From contig NZ_JADEKP010000001.1 of the NCBI RefSeq assembly GCF_015234215.1, positions 1,302,001 through 1,366,000 of the forward strand: a stretch of 64,000 nucleotides of DNA. Reading direction: 5' to 3'. The position numbers were made by a program, and so were the translations under genes. Under the pieces are notes generated by a model. The model did not search any database, was not told the origin of the DNA, and worked only from the letters and a program-made list of their open reading frames with translations. Shown piece after piece: positions 25,722 to 34,998 of this stretch. The number at the start of each line of letters is the position of its first letter. Positions within the stretch are counted from its first letter, which is position 1. The DNA is from Clostridium chrysemydis (GTDB lineage: Bacteria; Bacillota; Clostridia; Clostridiales; Clostridiaceae).

Positions 25722-26627
25722 ATGAATACTTTAAGACGTTATCAATCAACTAAAGGACTAGCTATAGGACTACTTTTTGTAAATATAATAGCAGGTCTTT
25801 GCCAAATTTTTAAGCTAAATGAATACTACTTTTGCGGTGTGAAATTGCCTGATGCAAGCTTTGCTATAGGATTCACTTCATTTTCTTTAATTATTTTAAC
25901 TCTTTTAACCTTTTTAGGAAGGCCAAAAACTTCCGACAAAGAAATACTATCAGAAGTATCCCAAAAGTTTTTACTTAAATCTTCCTTTAGTATTATATTT
26001 GTATTTTACATAATAGCTGCATTAATATATTTTAAGGATTTAAATTTATTTATTAGCGCTATATTATCACTTATTTTATATATTTTTGTAATTATAAATT
26101 CAAAAACAATATATATACTAAGAAAAACAGACCACCAATTACTGTGGCACATTAGAAATAATTCTAATAGTGAAGATACTAATGATTTTCATCAAAGCAC
26201 ATTTCTTTGGAGATATAAAATCTGGTATAACAAAATTGATTATGTGCCGATGAAAGATAGATGCTTTACACTTTTTAATATACTTTGCATAGGATTTTCC
26301 GTATATGCTTTATACGAATATGAAGGTTCATTAATTTCTAATCTATTTATTATTATGTTCTTTTTAATCCCTTGCTCCTTTAAAGGACTTGAATATATAT
26401 TAGGCCTTTATACTTCTTTAAGTGGAGTTTGTACAGGCATAGAAAGATTTACAGATAAGGGTTCAGATTATTATGTAATATATGTAACTGATTATACTCA
26501 TAAAAGAGAAATTAAATATAGATGTTCTAATATTCCTTACTTTTCTCTTTATGATAAAGTAACTTTAATTCATGGTATTTTTTCAAAACATGTAGTTAAA
26601 GCAAATGGTCTTAAAATTAGAGATTAA
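25722..26627 (+). CDS. Multi-pass membrane protein of unknown function
   Basis: I do not recognise this 301-residue protein. Hydrophobic stretches at about 13-32, 47-68, 87-105, 108-128, 190-206 and 209-228 suggest five or six membrane segments. The C-terminal 65 residues are soluble and beta-rich (YVIYVTDYTHKREIKYRC), ending KANGLKIRD. The gene is divergent from hom, with a TATAAT near 25698 and an AGGAGG ribosome site before the ATG. It ends at a strong bidirectional hairpin. Confidence 0.65.
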   Translation: MNTLRRYQSTKGLAIGLLFVNIIAGLCQIFKLNEYYFCGVKLPDASFAIGFTSFSLIILTLLTFLGRPKTSDKEILSEVSQKFLLKSSFSIIFVFYIIAALIYFKDLNLFISAILSLILYIFVIINSKTIYILRKTDHQLLWHIRNNSNSEDTNDFHQSTFLWRYKIWYNKIDYVPMKDRCFTLFNILCIGFSVYALYEYEGSLISNLFIIMFFLIPCSFKGLEYILGLYTSLSGVCTGIERFTDKGSDYYVIYVTDYTHKREIKYRCSNIPYFSLYDKVTLIHGIFSKHVVKANGLKIRD

Positions 26628-26630
26628 AAA

Positions 26631-26664
26631 CAAAGGCTATTGCACTTTAGTGCAATAGCCTTTG
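26631..26664. terminator. Strong bidirectional terminator
   Basis: A perfect 15-bp stem, CAAAGGCTATTGCAC with GTGCAATAGCCTTTG, has a TTTA loop and lies between convergent genes. Confidence 0.92.
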
Positions 26665-26666
26665 TC

Positions 26667-27947
26667 TTAATTAAATAAATTCATAATGATAGTCCAAATT
26701 GAAAAATCATTTCCTCCAAAAGCTTGAAGAAAATCTGGTACTATATTTCCCATAATCTTTATAGATATCACGTTAAATACTATTAATAGTGCTCCTGATA
26801 AAACTGATGCAATAATAGCCCCTCTTCTTCCCCCTGTTGCATTTCCAAATATAGCAGCAGGCCCCGCATCAAAAAAGCAGGCTACAGTTAAAGGAATTAT
26901 TGCTATATTAGTTAATTTGAAATACCCTATAATAAATATAGTAATTATTGATGATATCATAGATACAACAAATCCTATTAAAAGTGCATTTGGTGAGTAG
27001 GGGAAAATCACAGGTATATCTAAAGCAGGTATTGAATCTTTAATAAATCTATCTGCAATCCCTTTAAATGATATAACTATTTCAGATATCATTAGCCTTA
27101 CTCCCATAAGTAAAATCGTAAGTCCTGCACCAAAAGTTAAACCTTGCATTAAAGAAAATACTATACTTGAAGATATTCTAGCGTTTTCTACTCCAAAAAT
27201 ACTGATTCTTCCCTCAAAACCTAAAACTAAAGACGTAACTAAATAAACTAAAAACATAACTATTCCAGTCATAATAGTAGTATCTCTTAAAAAATCTAAG
27301 CCCTTAGGTAAATTAATATCTTCTATAGACTTTTCCTTGTTTCCAAAAGCCTTTCCAGCTAAAGCACCAATTAAACTTAAAAACACAGTAGTGTGTCCTA
27401 TAGTAAAAGAATCATTTCCTGTAACCTTTTTTACAAAAGGCTTTATAAGCATAGGTGATACTATAATATAAATACTTAAAAATATAGTTGAAAATAATAT
27501 TAAATTAAAGCCTTTAAGCCCTCCATACACTCCTGATGCTAAGCATATGAATGCCATCCAAAAGAAGATATGCCCAGTTAAAAATATACTTTTCATTTTC
27601 GTAAACTTTGCAAAAAGTAAATTTATAACAAAAGCTAAAACCATAATAATTCCAATATATGATCCGTATGTATCTATAAAATTATTCATAGGTATAATAT
27701 CTTTTAACTCATTAGTTCCGCTTAAGGAAAAAATACTAGTAAAAGCCTTCCCTAAAGGCTCTATAGCTTTAACTATTATATTAACTCCTTCTGTTAAGAT
27801 AATTACACCAATTATTGTTTTTATAGTTCCCTTAACTATATCACTTATACCTCTTCTTTGAAGAATAAGTCCTATCATTGCAATTATTCCTAAAAAAAGA
27901 GGTGGTTTTCTAAAAATATCTGTAACCAAAAAATTTATAAATTCCAA
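26667..27947 (-). CDS. PTS ascorbate-type IIC component (UlaA/SgaT family)
   Basis: This 426-residue membrane permease has about ten hydrophobic segments and the UlaA/SgaT features: the N-terminal FLGIIAMIGLILQRRGISDIVKGTIKTIIGVIIL, a GHTTVFLSL segment and, near the C-terminus, CFFDAGPAAIFGNATGGRRGAI. UlaA-type IIC proteins translocate L-ascorbate or related sugar acids while IIB phosphorylates them. The IIB gene lies 13 bases upstream on the same strand. No IIA, ascorbate-6-P lactonase or regulator is nearby, so the substrate is unproven and IIA must come from elsewhere. Confidence 0.88.
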   Translation of the reverse strand: MEFINFLVTDIFRKPPLFLGIIAMIGLILQRRGISDIVKGTIKTIIGVIILTEGVNIIVKAIEPLGKAFTSIFSLSGTNELKDIIPMNNFIDTYGSYIGIIMVLAFVINLLFAKFTKMKSIFLTGHIFFWMAFICLASGVYGGLKGFNLILFSTIFLSIYIIVSPMLIKPFVKKVTGNDSFTIGHTTVFLSLIGALAGKAFGNKEKSIEDINLPKGLDFLRDTTIMTGIVMFLVYLVTSLVLGFEGRISIFGVENARISSSIVFSLMQGLTFGAGLTILLMGVRLMISEIVISFKGIADRFIKDSIPALDIPVIFPYSPNALLIGFVVSMISSIITIFIIGYFKLTNIAIIPLTVACFFDAGPAAIFGNATGGRRGAIIASVLSGALLIVFNVISIKIMGNIVPDFLQAFGGNDFSIWTIIMNLFN

Positions 27948-27960
27948 GTTCTAACACATC

Positions 27961-28248
27961 CTATTTGATTTTTTCAATTCCTAAATTAATCTTTTCTCTT
28001 ATTTCATTTTTATCAAAAAATCTATCTACAACTATAACAGGAACTTCTACCTTTCCTTCTAGTTCTCTCTTATATCCTTCAGAAGTAACTATAAATGAAC
28101 ACTTTTCGCTAGGTGCTGTTAATATATCTGTATTACTAACCTCAGCTTTAATCCCATCTTCCTCTAAAACTTTACCTATATTCATCTTTAATATAAGACT
28201 GCTTCCAATCCCAAACCCACAAACTGCAAGTATTTTAATATTTTCCAT
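27961..28248 (-). CDS. PTS IIB component, ascorbate/SgaB-like
   Basis: This small cytosolic phosphotransfer protein (95 residues) has the IIB active-site loop ILAVCGFGIGSSLILK. The cysteine near residue 9 accepts phosphate from IIA and passes it to the sugar carried by IIC. It is placed 13 bases before the UlaA-like IIC. I choose the ATG at 28248 (MENIKIL) because GGAGG (28257-28261) is eight bases away. The ORF opens five codons earlier without a ribosome site. Confidence 0.88.
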   Translation of the reverse strand: MENIKILAVCGFGIGSSLILKMNIGKVLEEDGIKAEVSNTDILTAPSEKCSFIVTSEGYKRELEGKVEVPVIVVDRFFDKNEIREKINLGIEKIK

Positions 28249-28320
28249 GTTTTTTTCCTCCAATTATCTTTTGTCCTTATCTATAATATAAGTTATCCTA
28301 TTCTTTTGCAACTAAAAGAA

Positions 28321-28343
28321 AAAAGTAGCACTTAGCTACTTTT
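28321..28343 (-). terminator. Intrinsic terminator overlapping the coiled-coil gene stop
   Basis: AAAAGTAGC and GCTACTTTT form a 9-bp stem, followed by T-rich minus-strand sequence. Confidence 0.85.
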
Positions 28344-29140
28344 TAAAGGTCTATATTTAATCGTCCATTTAATTCTCTATTCATGTTTTCTATGTGGATA
28401 TTCATTTCATGAATATCTCTTTTTAAGGTATCTTTAGTTTTTTGAATATAAAAAATATCGTCGATTTCATCTTTAATATCAAAAGGAAATTCTGTTTTGA
28501 TATAATAAATTGAATTTTGAAGTTCGAAGATTCTTATCTTTAATTCTTCAATCTTTAAGTTTAAATCCTTAATTCTTTCATCTTTAAAAACTTCAATATC
28601 TTCTATAACATCTTTTATAAAAAATAAAGTTATTATATCATTCTCTTTGTATGCAATTTTTGTTACATTCCAAAGCCTTCTTTCTTTTTCTTCTGTCTCG
28701 TGAATTTCTGGACTTATTTTTAGTGCTATCTCTTTAAATAATTCCGAAACTTTTTTTGTCTCTTCATCTGAAGTTATAAGTAGTTTATTATTTCCTTCTG
28801 ATTCAAGCTTCTTTTCTTTGAATCTTTCTAAATCTATGTAATAGTCCTCTAAATCGTCAGCTATAATTTCGTCTATATTTTTTAAATCTATATTTTCAAT
28901 ATTACCGTCACTAGATACTGAATATTCTAATATTTTTTTTAATCTTTCGTATCTTATACTTGTTTCTAATCGTTCTTTGAGAAGTTCGCCAAATTTTCTA
29001 ATATATAAATTCTCTAATAATACTTTTTCCTTTGTTAATAATGCTTCTTTTTTTTCAAATAAATCAATATATCTTTTTTTAAGTTCATTTAATTCATTTT
29101 TCTTATTAAAAACATCTTCTAGCATAATTAAATTATCCAT
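28343..29140 (-). CDS. Coiled-coil protein of unknown function
   Basis: The 265-residue protein is almost wholly charged and helical. Heptad-like stretches run through about 10-70, 110-150 and 185-265, for example LNLKIEELKIRIFELQNSIYYIKTEF. No membrane segment, signal peptide or catalytic motif is visible. It lies next to another long coiled-coil protein gene on the same strand but is separated from it by a strong terminator hairpin. It has its own GAGGAG-like ribosome site. A structural or partner role is a guess. Confidence 0.6.
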   Translation of the reverse strand: MDNLIMLEDVFNKKNELNELKKRYIDLFEKKEALLTKEKVLLENLYIRKFGELLKERLETSIRYERLKKILEYSVSSDGNIENIDLKNIDEIIADDLEDYYIDLERFKEKKLESEGNNKLLITSDEETKKVSELFKEIALKISPEIHETEEKERRLWNVTKIAYKENDIITLFFIKDVIEDIEVFKDERIKDLNLKIEELKIRIFELQNSIYYIKTEFPFDIKDEIDDIFYIQKTKDTLKRDIHEMNIHIENMNRELNGRLNIDL

Positions 29141-29195
29141 TTTTCTTTCGCTCCTCTCTTATATTGATTTTAACACTTTTAAAATTTCAACAAAA

Positions 29196-29240
29196 AATAA
29201 TGCGATAAATTAGTCTTTTTTTGTAATTTATCGCATTATT
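29196..29240. terminator. 17-bp perfect hairpin between the two coiled-coil genes
   Basis: 29196-29212 is the exact reverse complement of 29224-29240, with an 11-base loop. It lies just past the 834-residue gene and so is probably its terminator. Confidence 0.9.
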
Positions 29241-29244
29241 TAAA

Positions 29245-31749
29245 TTATTCCAAACAAATATCAAAATATTCTCGTTTTATCTTCTCAATTCTACATTCTA
29301 TCTCTTTTTTTTCATAAATAGCTTCTTTGTAGTCACTTTGATATTGTTTTATTTCTTCTTTAGTTTTGTCTCTTAATATTTTTTCTTCTTCTATATCAGA
29401 TATTGTAATTCTAAGCAATTCTGTTTCAAACCTAAAGTGAGTGTTTTCTATAGCAAGTTCTACAAGCCTCTCTTCATGTTTTTTAATATCTTCTTTTACA
29501 ATTCTAATTCTAAGTTCATTTTTTGCTTTAAAGACAAGCTTTTTTAAAATTCCATTTTTTCTATTATAATTTTTCGCCATTATAAATTTTTTTAATTTAT
29601 CTTTATCTTTATCGTAATCAAAATAGCCATCTAAAAGTCTAACCCTATCAGAATTTAAAATAACCTCTTTTAGTTCTGCCTTTTGATTTTTTAAGACATT
29701 TCTCTTTTCCTCTATCTTTTCTCTGTGGATGTCTAATTTAGCTTTTAACTCATCTTCTATACTTTTTATAGCTTCTAGATTGTCACTAACTTCGTTCCAC
29801 TCATCTTCTAATGCTAAATAATCATTATATAAAACTCTCCAAGCTTCCTTAAGATCTTCATAACCTTTTTCTACCTGCTCTTTATCACTATTTATTATTT
29901 CATCTAATGTAACACTTAAAATTAAGATAGATATAATTTGAAACTTTCTTTTTCTTTTAGATTCTATTAAAAAATTTCCTTCGTTTATAAGTGATTGAAT
30001 TAAATAAGGCATAGTTAAAAAGCTTAAAAATTTATCTCCACCAGGATATGAATTAAAAGGCATATTTTCGTTTAAAAGCTTTAAAACTCCGTAAGTCATA
30101 CTAGAATATGCAGTATATGAAGAATAGCTCTCTCTCTTAATTAAAGATTTTAAAATATTAGAAGGCCCTAAAGTTCTTATAGTTGATTTAACTGTAGCTT
30201 CTGTAGGTTCTACTAATTCAAGTTCTTTAAATAAATCTTCTTTTTGATTTTCAGAAAGTGCATCTATTCCATTGTAAACTCTATTTATAATAGCTTCTGA
30301 TTGAACTGCATCTAGTTTTTTGAACTTTTTATTTATATTTTCGGATATCTTGTTTAGATAATAAAAAATTATATCTTCTAATTTATCTTCACCTGAATAG
30401 AAGTCCTTATTTTTTTCAATTACTCCATAAGCTTCTTCAATCACTACATCTAAGTTTAACTTAAATTCCTTTTCATTAATTAAAACGCCCTCTGTTACTT
30501 TTGCGCATCTCATTAAAGAATAATATAATTTAAGTTTTATTTCTTCGTCACTTAAAGAAACTAATTTTAGGGTTTCACTATAAATAAACTTTTGAAGCTT
30601 TTGTACACTCTTTTTAGTAAATTTCCCATTTACCATAAATTCTATAAGTTCCTTTATAGAAAGTTTTTCTAAAAGTATGTAACTTGCTCTTAGTTTGTCA
30701 CCTTTAAGGCACAAAAAACCTCTAAAGAATTCTGGATATCTAGAAAAGTCTAATTCTTCTATTTCCTTATCATCTTTTAAATCTAATATTTCTTTAGAAG
30801 TGTTTCTAACTACTAATTTTATAGCTTCTATGTCTTGTTCTATTTCGTAGCTAACTCTGTCAGCTTTTTCAATATGCTCTCTTAAATCAACGCCCTCTAA
30901 GACTTTGTCTTCAAGTAGACTTATATTTTCAATTAGGCTTTTTTCTTTTTCTTTAGCTATTATTACACTCTTATTTCCTTCTTCTACAACTCTATTAATA
31001 CTATTTATAACTTCTGTGTTTTTTAAATCCGTTACTATATTCTTTAAAAAAGTTATATTATCATTTACGTCGTTTATTAGTTTACCGATTTCTTTTTCTT
31101 TATTTCCATAAATCCTAATAAGTTTTCTAGCTTCTAAAAGCTCCTTTTTTTTATCTTCTAGATTTTCTTCTAAAGACTCTTCTTTCTTTTTAAGCTCATT
31201 TATTCTAGATTCTTTTAGTTTTATACTTTCATCATATTTATCTTTTAACTTTTCATAGTTTTCTAATATTTCTTTATATCTTTCATCGTAGTCTTCTATT
31301 TTACTGTGGTCTGGTTTTTCAAATTCAGTATAATCATTAATTAATCCAACTTTGAAATGATCTAAATACCACTTTAAGCATTCCCTAAGTGAAATAAGTA
31401 TATATTCTGGTGTATCTATAGATTTTGCATCTGGGTGCGCAAAATTATTCGAAGCCTTTCTTATACGGTTGAATTTATAATTTATTTCATCTGGTATTAT
31501 CCCTTTTCTATAAAGAATTTCTATATTATCAACTAATTCATTATATATACCATCTTCCCCTAAATCTTCAAGTAGTAAATCTGTAACTAGATCTTCTATA
31601 ATATTTTTTGCATCTATATATACTTTTTCGTTTATAGGGCTTCTATATAGTGCTATTTCATCGTCTACAAGTATATCGTAATACTTATCTAGTTTTGTAT
31701 CTATAATAAATTCAAAGTTAAAACTTTTAACTTTATGCATTAATACCAT
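29245..31749 (-). CDS. Large coiled-coil protein with N-terminal HEPN/DUF4145-like domain
   Basis: The 834-residue soluble protein starts with a helical domain (about 40-135) that resembles DUF4145/HEPN-like domains (EINYKFNRIRKASNNFAHP). A long coiled coil follows (about 160-320, rich in Glu/Lys, for example LKKKEESLEENLEDKKKELLEARKL), then a mostly helical middle (about 330-620) and a second coiled coil (about 640-834). The middle segment SYSSYTAYSSMTYGVLKLLNENMPF faintly recalls the YaaW/UPF0174 family, but I am not confident. HEPN-DUF4145 domains occur in defence proteins, yet no nuclease or ATPase motif is visible here. GAGGGGAG precedes the ATG. Confidence 0.6.
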   Translation of the reverse strand: MVLMHKVKSFNFEFIIDTKLDKYYDILVDDEIALYRSPINEKVYIDAKNIIEDLVTDLLLEDLGEDGIYNELVDNIEILYRKGIIPDEINYKFNRIRKASNNFAHPDAKSIDTPEYILISLRECLKWYLDHFKVGLINDYTEFEKPDHSKIEDYDERYKEILENYEKLKDKYDESIKLKESRINELKKKEESLEENLEDKKKELLEARKLIRIYGNKEKEIGKLINDVNDNITFLKNIVTDLKNTEVINSINRVVEEGNKSVIIAKEKEKSLIENISLLEDKVLEGVDLREHIEKADRVSYEIEQDIEAIKLVVRNTSKEILDLKDDKEIEELDFSRYPEFFRGFLCLKGDKLRASYILLEKLSIKELIEFMVNGKFTKKSVQKLQKFIYSETLKLVSLSDEEIKLKLYYSLMRCAKVTEGVLINEKEFKLNLDVVIEEAYGVIEKNKDFYSGEDKLEDIIFYYLNKISENINKKFKKLDAVQSEAIINRVYNGIDALSENQKEDLFKELELVEPTEATVKSTIRTLGPSNILKSLIKRESYSSYTAYSSMTYGVLKLLNENMPFNSYPGGDKFLSFLTMPYLIQSLINEGNFLIESKRKRKFQIISILILSVTLDEIINSDKEQVEKGYEDLKEAWRVLYNDYLALEDEWNEVSDNLEAIKSIEDELKAKLDIHREKIEEKRNVLKNQKAELKEVILNSDRVRLLDGYFDYDKDKDKLKKFIMAKNYNRKNGILKKLVFKAKNELRIRIVKEDIKKHEERLVELAIENTHFRFETELLRITISDIEEEKILRDKTKEEIKQYQSDYKEAIYEKKEIECRIEKIKREYFDICLE

Positions 31750-31887
31750 GCTTCTCCCCTCTCAAAATAGCTAAAAAATACTTACATATATTATATTATC
31801 CTTTATTAAATATGAAAAGTCACGGAGAAATATTTATATTTAAGTATCTATTAAGAATATTTAAAATAATTTTAAGATTTATCTTAA

Positions 31888-32370
31888 TTATAGCTCTTTT
31901 TCCATTTGAATTACATCATCTCTTATATTCCCTATTTTTACGCCCTCTTCTATTACATTAATCTTTATAAAACCTAATTTTTCGTAAAATTCTAATGCTA
32001 CCTTATTGCTTTTCCTGACTTCTAAAAATACTTTCTTAAACCCATATTTTCTTCCCTTTTCAAAAACTTTATGAATCATAACTGTCCCAATTCCAAGATT
32101 TCGATACTCTTTTATAAGTGCTATACCTAAAGAGCCTGTACTATTATCTTTTGGCTGCAAATCACACCAGCCTATAACCTTATTTTCTCTTACAGCGAAA
32201 ATATATGGAACTTTTTTTTCAATACTTCTTCTTAAATATTTAGTAGTTATATCTAAAGGAAAAGCTCTCGCTGTACCTAAGTATTTTTTTTCAGATGCAA
32301 TATTATCAAAAGCTGTCCAAAATGATTTTATATACCTCTCTTCTGCATTAATAAATCTTATTTTTCTCAT
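31888..32370 (-). CDS. GNAT-family N-acetyltransferase
   Basis: This 160-residue acetyl-CoA-dependent acyltransferase has the GNAT core: beta strand GWCDLQPKDNSTGSLGIALIKEYRN, the acetyl-CoA loop RNLGIGTVMIHKVFEKGRK (R/Q-x-x-G-x-G/A pattern) at about 95-110, and the closing VRKSNKVALEFYEKLGF. The substrate cannot be told. It resembles the RimI/YhhY-like GNATs that include protein and small-molecule acetylases. Its own ribosome site GGGGGTATC stands before the ATG, and it is apparently a single gene. Confidence 0.85.
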   Translation of the reverse strand: MRKIRFINAEERYIKSFWTAFDNIASEKKYLGTARAFPLDITTKYLRRSIEKKVPYIFAVRENKVIGWCDLQPKDNSTGSLGIALIKEYRNLGIGTVMIHKVFEKGRKYGFKKVFLEVRKSNKVALEFYEKLGFIKINVIEEGVKIGNIRDDVIQMEKEL

Positions 32371-32425
32371 AAGATACCCCCAAAAAAAGATATTAATTTC
32401 CCTTTTATATTTTTTTAAATACTCA

Positions 32426-32452
32426 AAAAGGCGAAGTTTATCTTCGCCTTTT
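32426..32452 (-). terminator. Terminator of the NlpC/P60 gene
   Basis: AAAAGGCGAAG and CTTCGCCTTTT form an 11-bp stem, with T-rich minus-strand sequence after it. Confidence 0.88.
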
Positions 32453-32454
32453 AA

Positions 32455-34530
32455 TTAATTAAGAACTCTTCTAGCTCTAGTTACCTTATTATATGGTACA
32501 TTAGAAATTCTAACATACGCACCTGAATATGGTGCTTCTAACCACTGACCATTACCTACATACATACCTACGTGTTGTAAATTTCCGTAGAATAATAGAT
32601 CTCCAGGTCTTGCATCATTTACTGAAACTTCTCTACCTGCATTTATTTGATCGTAAGTTGAAGCTCCAACGTTTATTCCTATCTGATTAAATCCCCAATA
32701 GAAAAGTCCAGAACAATCAAAAGCTCTATATCCTTGATTTACGTACTTAGCTGCAGTGTTGTATCTTCCTTCTGCTGCAACGTCTGGATAAATTCTTTTT
32801 AATCTATCTAAACTTGCAGTAGTTAAAAGTTCTCCTTTACCACCCCAAGCATAAGGACTTCCAATTTGAGCACTTAATATTCTATAAACACTATCGTATG
32901 AAGCTGAAGATTCTCCTCCGCCTCCTCCGCCGTGTCCTTCATCGCCATCAGTTAACTTAATATAATCACTATGTGCATATCCAGTCATTCCTCTAGCATT
33001 TACTTTAAACCAGTCTCCATCCTTTTTTTCTACCTTTACGCTTTCACTAGGACTTAAATATCCTAAAACGTTAGATGAAGTGTTTGGTTTTTCTCTTAAT
33101 CTAAGGCTTGAAGTTACGTTTGTTACTTTACCGTATTGGTTTTCGTATTCTCCGCTTCCTCCGCCTCCACTAGGCTCATCTGGAACGTCTGAACCGTCAA
33201 CTACTTTCACGAATTCTCCGCTAATATATCCTGTAGTTCCATCTTTTTTAATCTTATACCATGAACCAGACTTTCCTAATATATCAAAGGTGTCTCCGTT
33301 TAAAAGATACCCTACAACTGAGCTACTAGTGCTTGGACCATTTCTCATTCTAAGATTTGAGGTTACATTTATTACTTTACCGCGTTTTGCATCAGTTGAA
33401 GATTCATCTCCTCCACCGCCTTGACCTTCATCTGGGATGTCTGAACCTCCTATAACTTTTACATAATCACTGTGTATATAACCTGTAGTTCCATTTTTCT
33501 TTATCTTATACCAAGCGCCTGACTTTCCTAATATATCAAAAGTATCATTTTCTAAAAGATATCCAACTACTGAACTACTAGTGCTTGCACTACTTCTAAT
33601 TCTAAGATTTGAAGTTACATTTACTACTTTTCCACGCTTTCCATCAGTGCTTGTATCACCAGAGTCGCTTCCGCCACCTTGGTCTCCCGAATCATTACCT
33701 AGTACCTTTACATAATCCTTATGTACGTATCCTGTAGTTCCGTTAGCTTTTATTTTATAGAATGAACCTGATTTTCCTAAAATATCAAATTTTTGATTTG
33801 GAGATAATTGTCCAACTACTGAACTGCTTGTACTTGCACTACTTCTTATTCTTAGACTTGAAGTTACATTTATAACTTGTCCGTGTTTAGCATCAGTGCT
33901 TGTATCACCACCCGTGCTTCCACCGCCTTGGTCTCCTGAATCACTTCCTAATACTTTTACATAATCTTTATGCACATACCCTGTAACTCCATCAAATTTA
34001 ATCTTATAAAAAGAACCTGATTTTGCTACTATATCGAACTTTTGATTAGGAGTTAAATATCCAATTACAGAACTATCTGTACTTGCTTTGCTTCTGACTC
34101 TTAAACTTGATGTTACATTTATAACTTGTCCTTTTTGATTTAAACTGCTCTCACTGTTTCCTGTGTTTCCACTTCCACTATTTCCAGAACTTGCGCCATC
34201 TTCTTTAATGTAATCTTTACTTACGTAACCTACACTATTTTTAAACTCAATTTTATACCAGTCTCCTGATTTTTCTTTTATCTTAACCTTTTCATTTGGT
34301 TTTAAATAACCTAATACCTTTGAGTTTATGCTTTTTCCCTCTCTAACTCTAAGACTGCTAGTTACGTTTACTACCTTACCTGTCTTAATAGATCTTTGAG
34401 TATCGATTAAACTGTTGTCATCCTTGTTTTTGACTTCATCCGCATTTGCTACGACTGCATTACTAGCTAATAAAACACCGCTAGTAGTAGATGCTGCTAA
34501 TACAAACGCTGCTACTTTCTTATTTTTCAT
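32455..34530 (-). CDS. Secreted NlpC/P60 cell-wall hydrolase with six bacterial SH3 domains
   Basis: This 691-residue exported peptidoglycan endopeptidase has a signal peptide (about 1-30, ending ANA) and six SH3b domains (starting near 50, 135, 215, 300, 385 and 470), each opening with a V-NVTS-LR-R pattern and ending Y-V/I-K. Gly/Ser/Asp-rich linkers separate them. The C-terminal NlpC/P60 catalytic domain (about 555-691) has nucleophile Cys in RAFDCSGLFYWGF and His in LQHVGMYVG. NlpC/P60 enzymes cut D-Glu/meso-DAP-type stem peptide bonds, and SH3b domains bind the wall. Repeats 2-5 are most alike, pointing to internal duplication. A TTGTAATTGTTAAC element lies upstream. Confidence 0.93.
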   Translation of the reverse strand: MKNKKVAAFVLAASTTSGVLLASNAVVANADEVKNKDDNSLIDTQRSIKTGKVVNVTSSLRVREGKSINSKVLGYLKPNEKVKIKEKSGDWYKIEFKNSVGYVSKDYIKEDGASSGNSGSGNTGNSESSLNQKGQVINVTSSLRVRSKASTDSSVIGYLTPNQKFDIVAKSGSFYKIKFDGVTGYVHKDYVKVLGSDSGDQGGGSTGGDTSTDAKHGQVINVTSSLRIRSSASTSSSVVGQLSPNQKFDILGKSGSFYKIKANGTTGYVHKDYVKVLGNDSGDQGGGSDSGDTSTDGKRGKVVNVTSNLRIRSSASTSSSVVGYLLENDTFDILGKSGAWYKIKKNGTTGYIHSDYVKVIGGSDIPDEGQGGGGDESSTDAKRGKVINVTSNLRMRNGPSTSSSVVGYLLNGDTFDILGKSGSWYKIKKDGTTGYISGEFVKVVDGSDVPDEPSGGGGSGEYENQYGKVTNVTSSLRLREKPNTSSNVLGYLSPSESVKVEKKDGDWFKVNARGMTGYAHSDYIKLTDGDEGHGGGGGGESSASYDSVYRILSAQIGSPYAWGGKGELLTTASLDRLKRIYPDVAAEGRYNTAAKYVNQGYRAFDCSGLFYWGFNQIGINVGASTYDQINAGREVSVNDARPGDLLFYGNLQHVGMYVGNGQWLEAPYSGAYVRISNVPYNKVTRARRVLN

Positions 34531-34968
34531 ATCATCACTCCTAAAATCCCCACATAAGTGTTTTTATTTTCCCCTATTGCTAGGTTTAAGCATTAGTAAA
34601 GTCTTTTACAAGATTCTCTATTATATCTAGTGTGAAGATTAATTCTTTGATTAATTAATTATTTATTCTTGTATAGTATTATAGTCGTTACTTTTTTGTA
34701 ATTGTTAACTGTTTTTTTAATATTTTTTATAAATATAATCGTTATTTATCTTTATAAAAAACCTTTTTACCCTTTTATATCTATATTATAGCAAATAACT
34801 TAGGATTTCTCATTAAACGTGACATAAATTTCCCAATTTTTTTATAATTTAATAATTAATATTTAATATTTTTCTAACATATTTTAACTCTAAAAGGAAT
34901 ATTTAATAATGTTTAATTAATAGTTTTTATTTCATTAGAATTATTTTCGTATAATTTCTATAAATTTT
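34531..34968. other. Long leader of the NlpC/P60 gene
   Basis: About 440 AT-rich bases without a supported gene. 34698-34713 reads TTGTAATTGTTAACTG, similar to the cre-like palindrome upstream of chitinase 1. A long 5' untranslated leader is possible. Confidence 0.5.
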
Positions 34969-34998
34969 AAACAGTATGCATTTTTTTGCATACTGTTT
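34969..34998 (-). terminator. Terminator of the PHP-domain gene
   Basis: AAACAGTATGCA and TGCATACTGTTT pair perfectly (12 bp), ending at the stop codon. Confidence 0.88.

Noticed and set aside
29245-31749. SMC/RecN-like ATPase in the long coiled-coil protein
   Set aside because: No Walker A or ABC signature is present at either end of the coiled coils.
32900-34400. Regularly spaced repeats resembling a CRISPR or satellite array
   Set aside because: They are the coding repeats of six SH3 domains with in-frame divergence, not identical short repeats with spacers.
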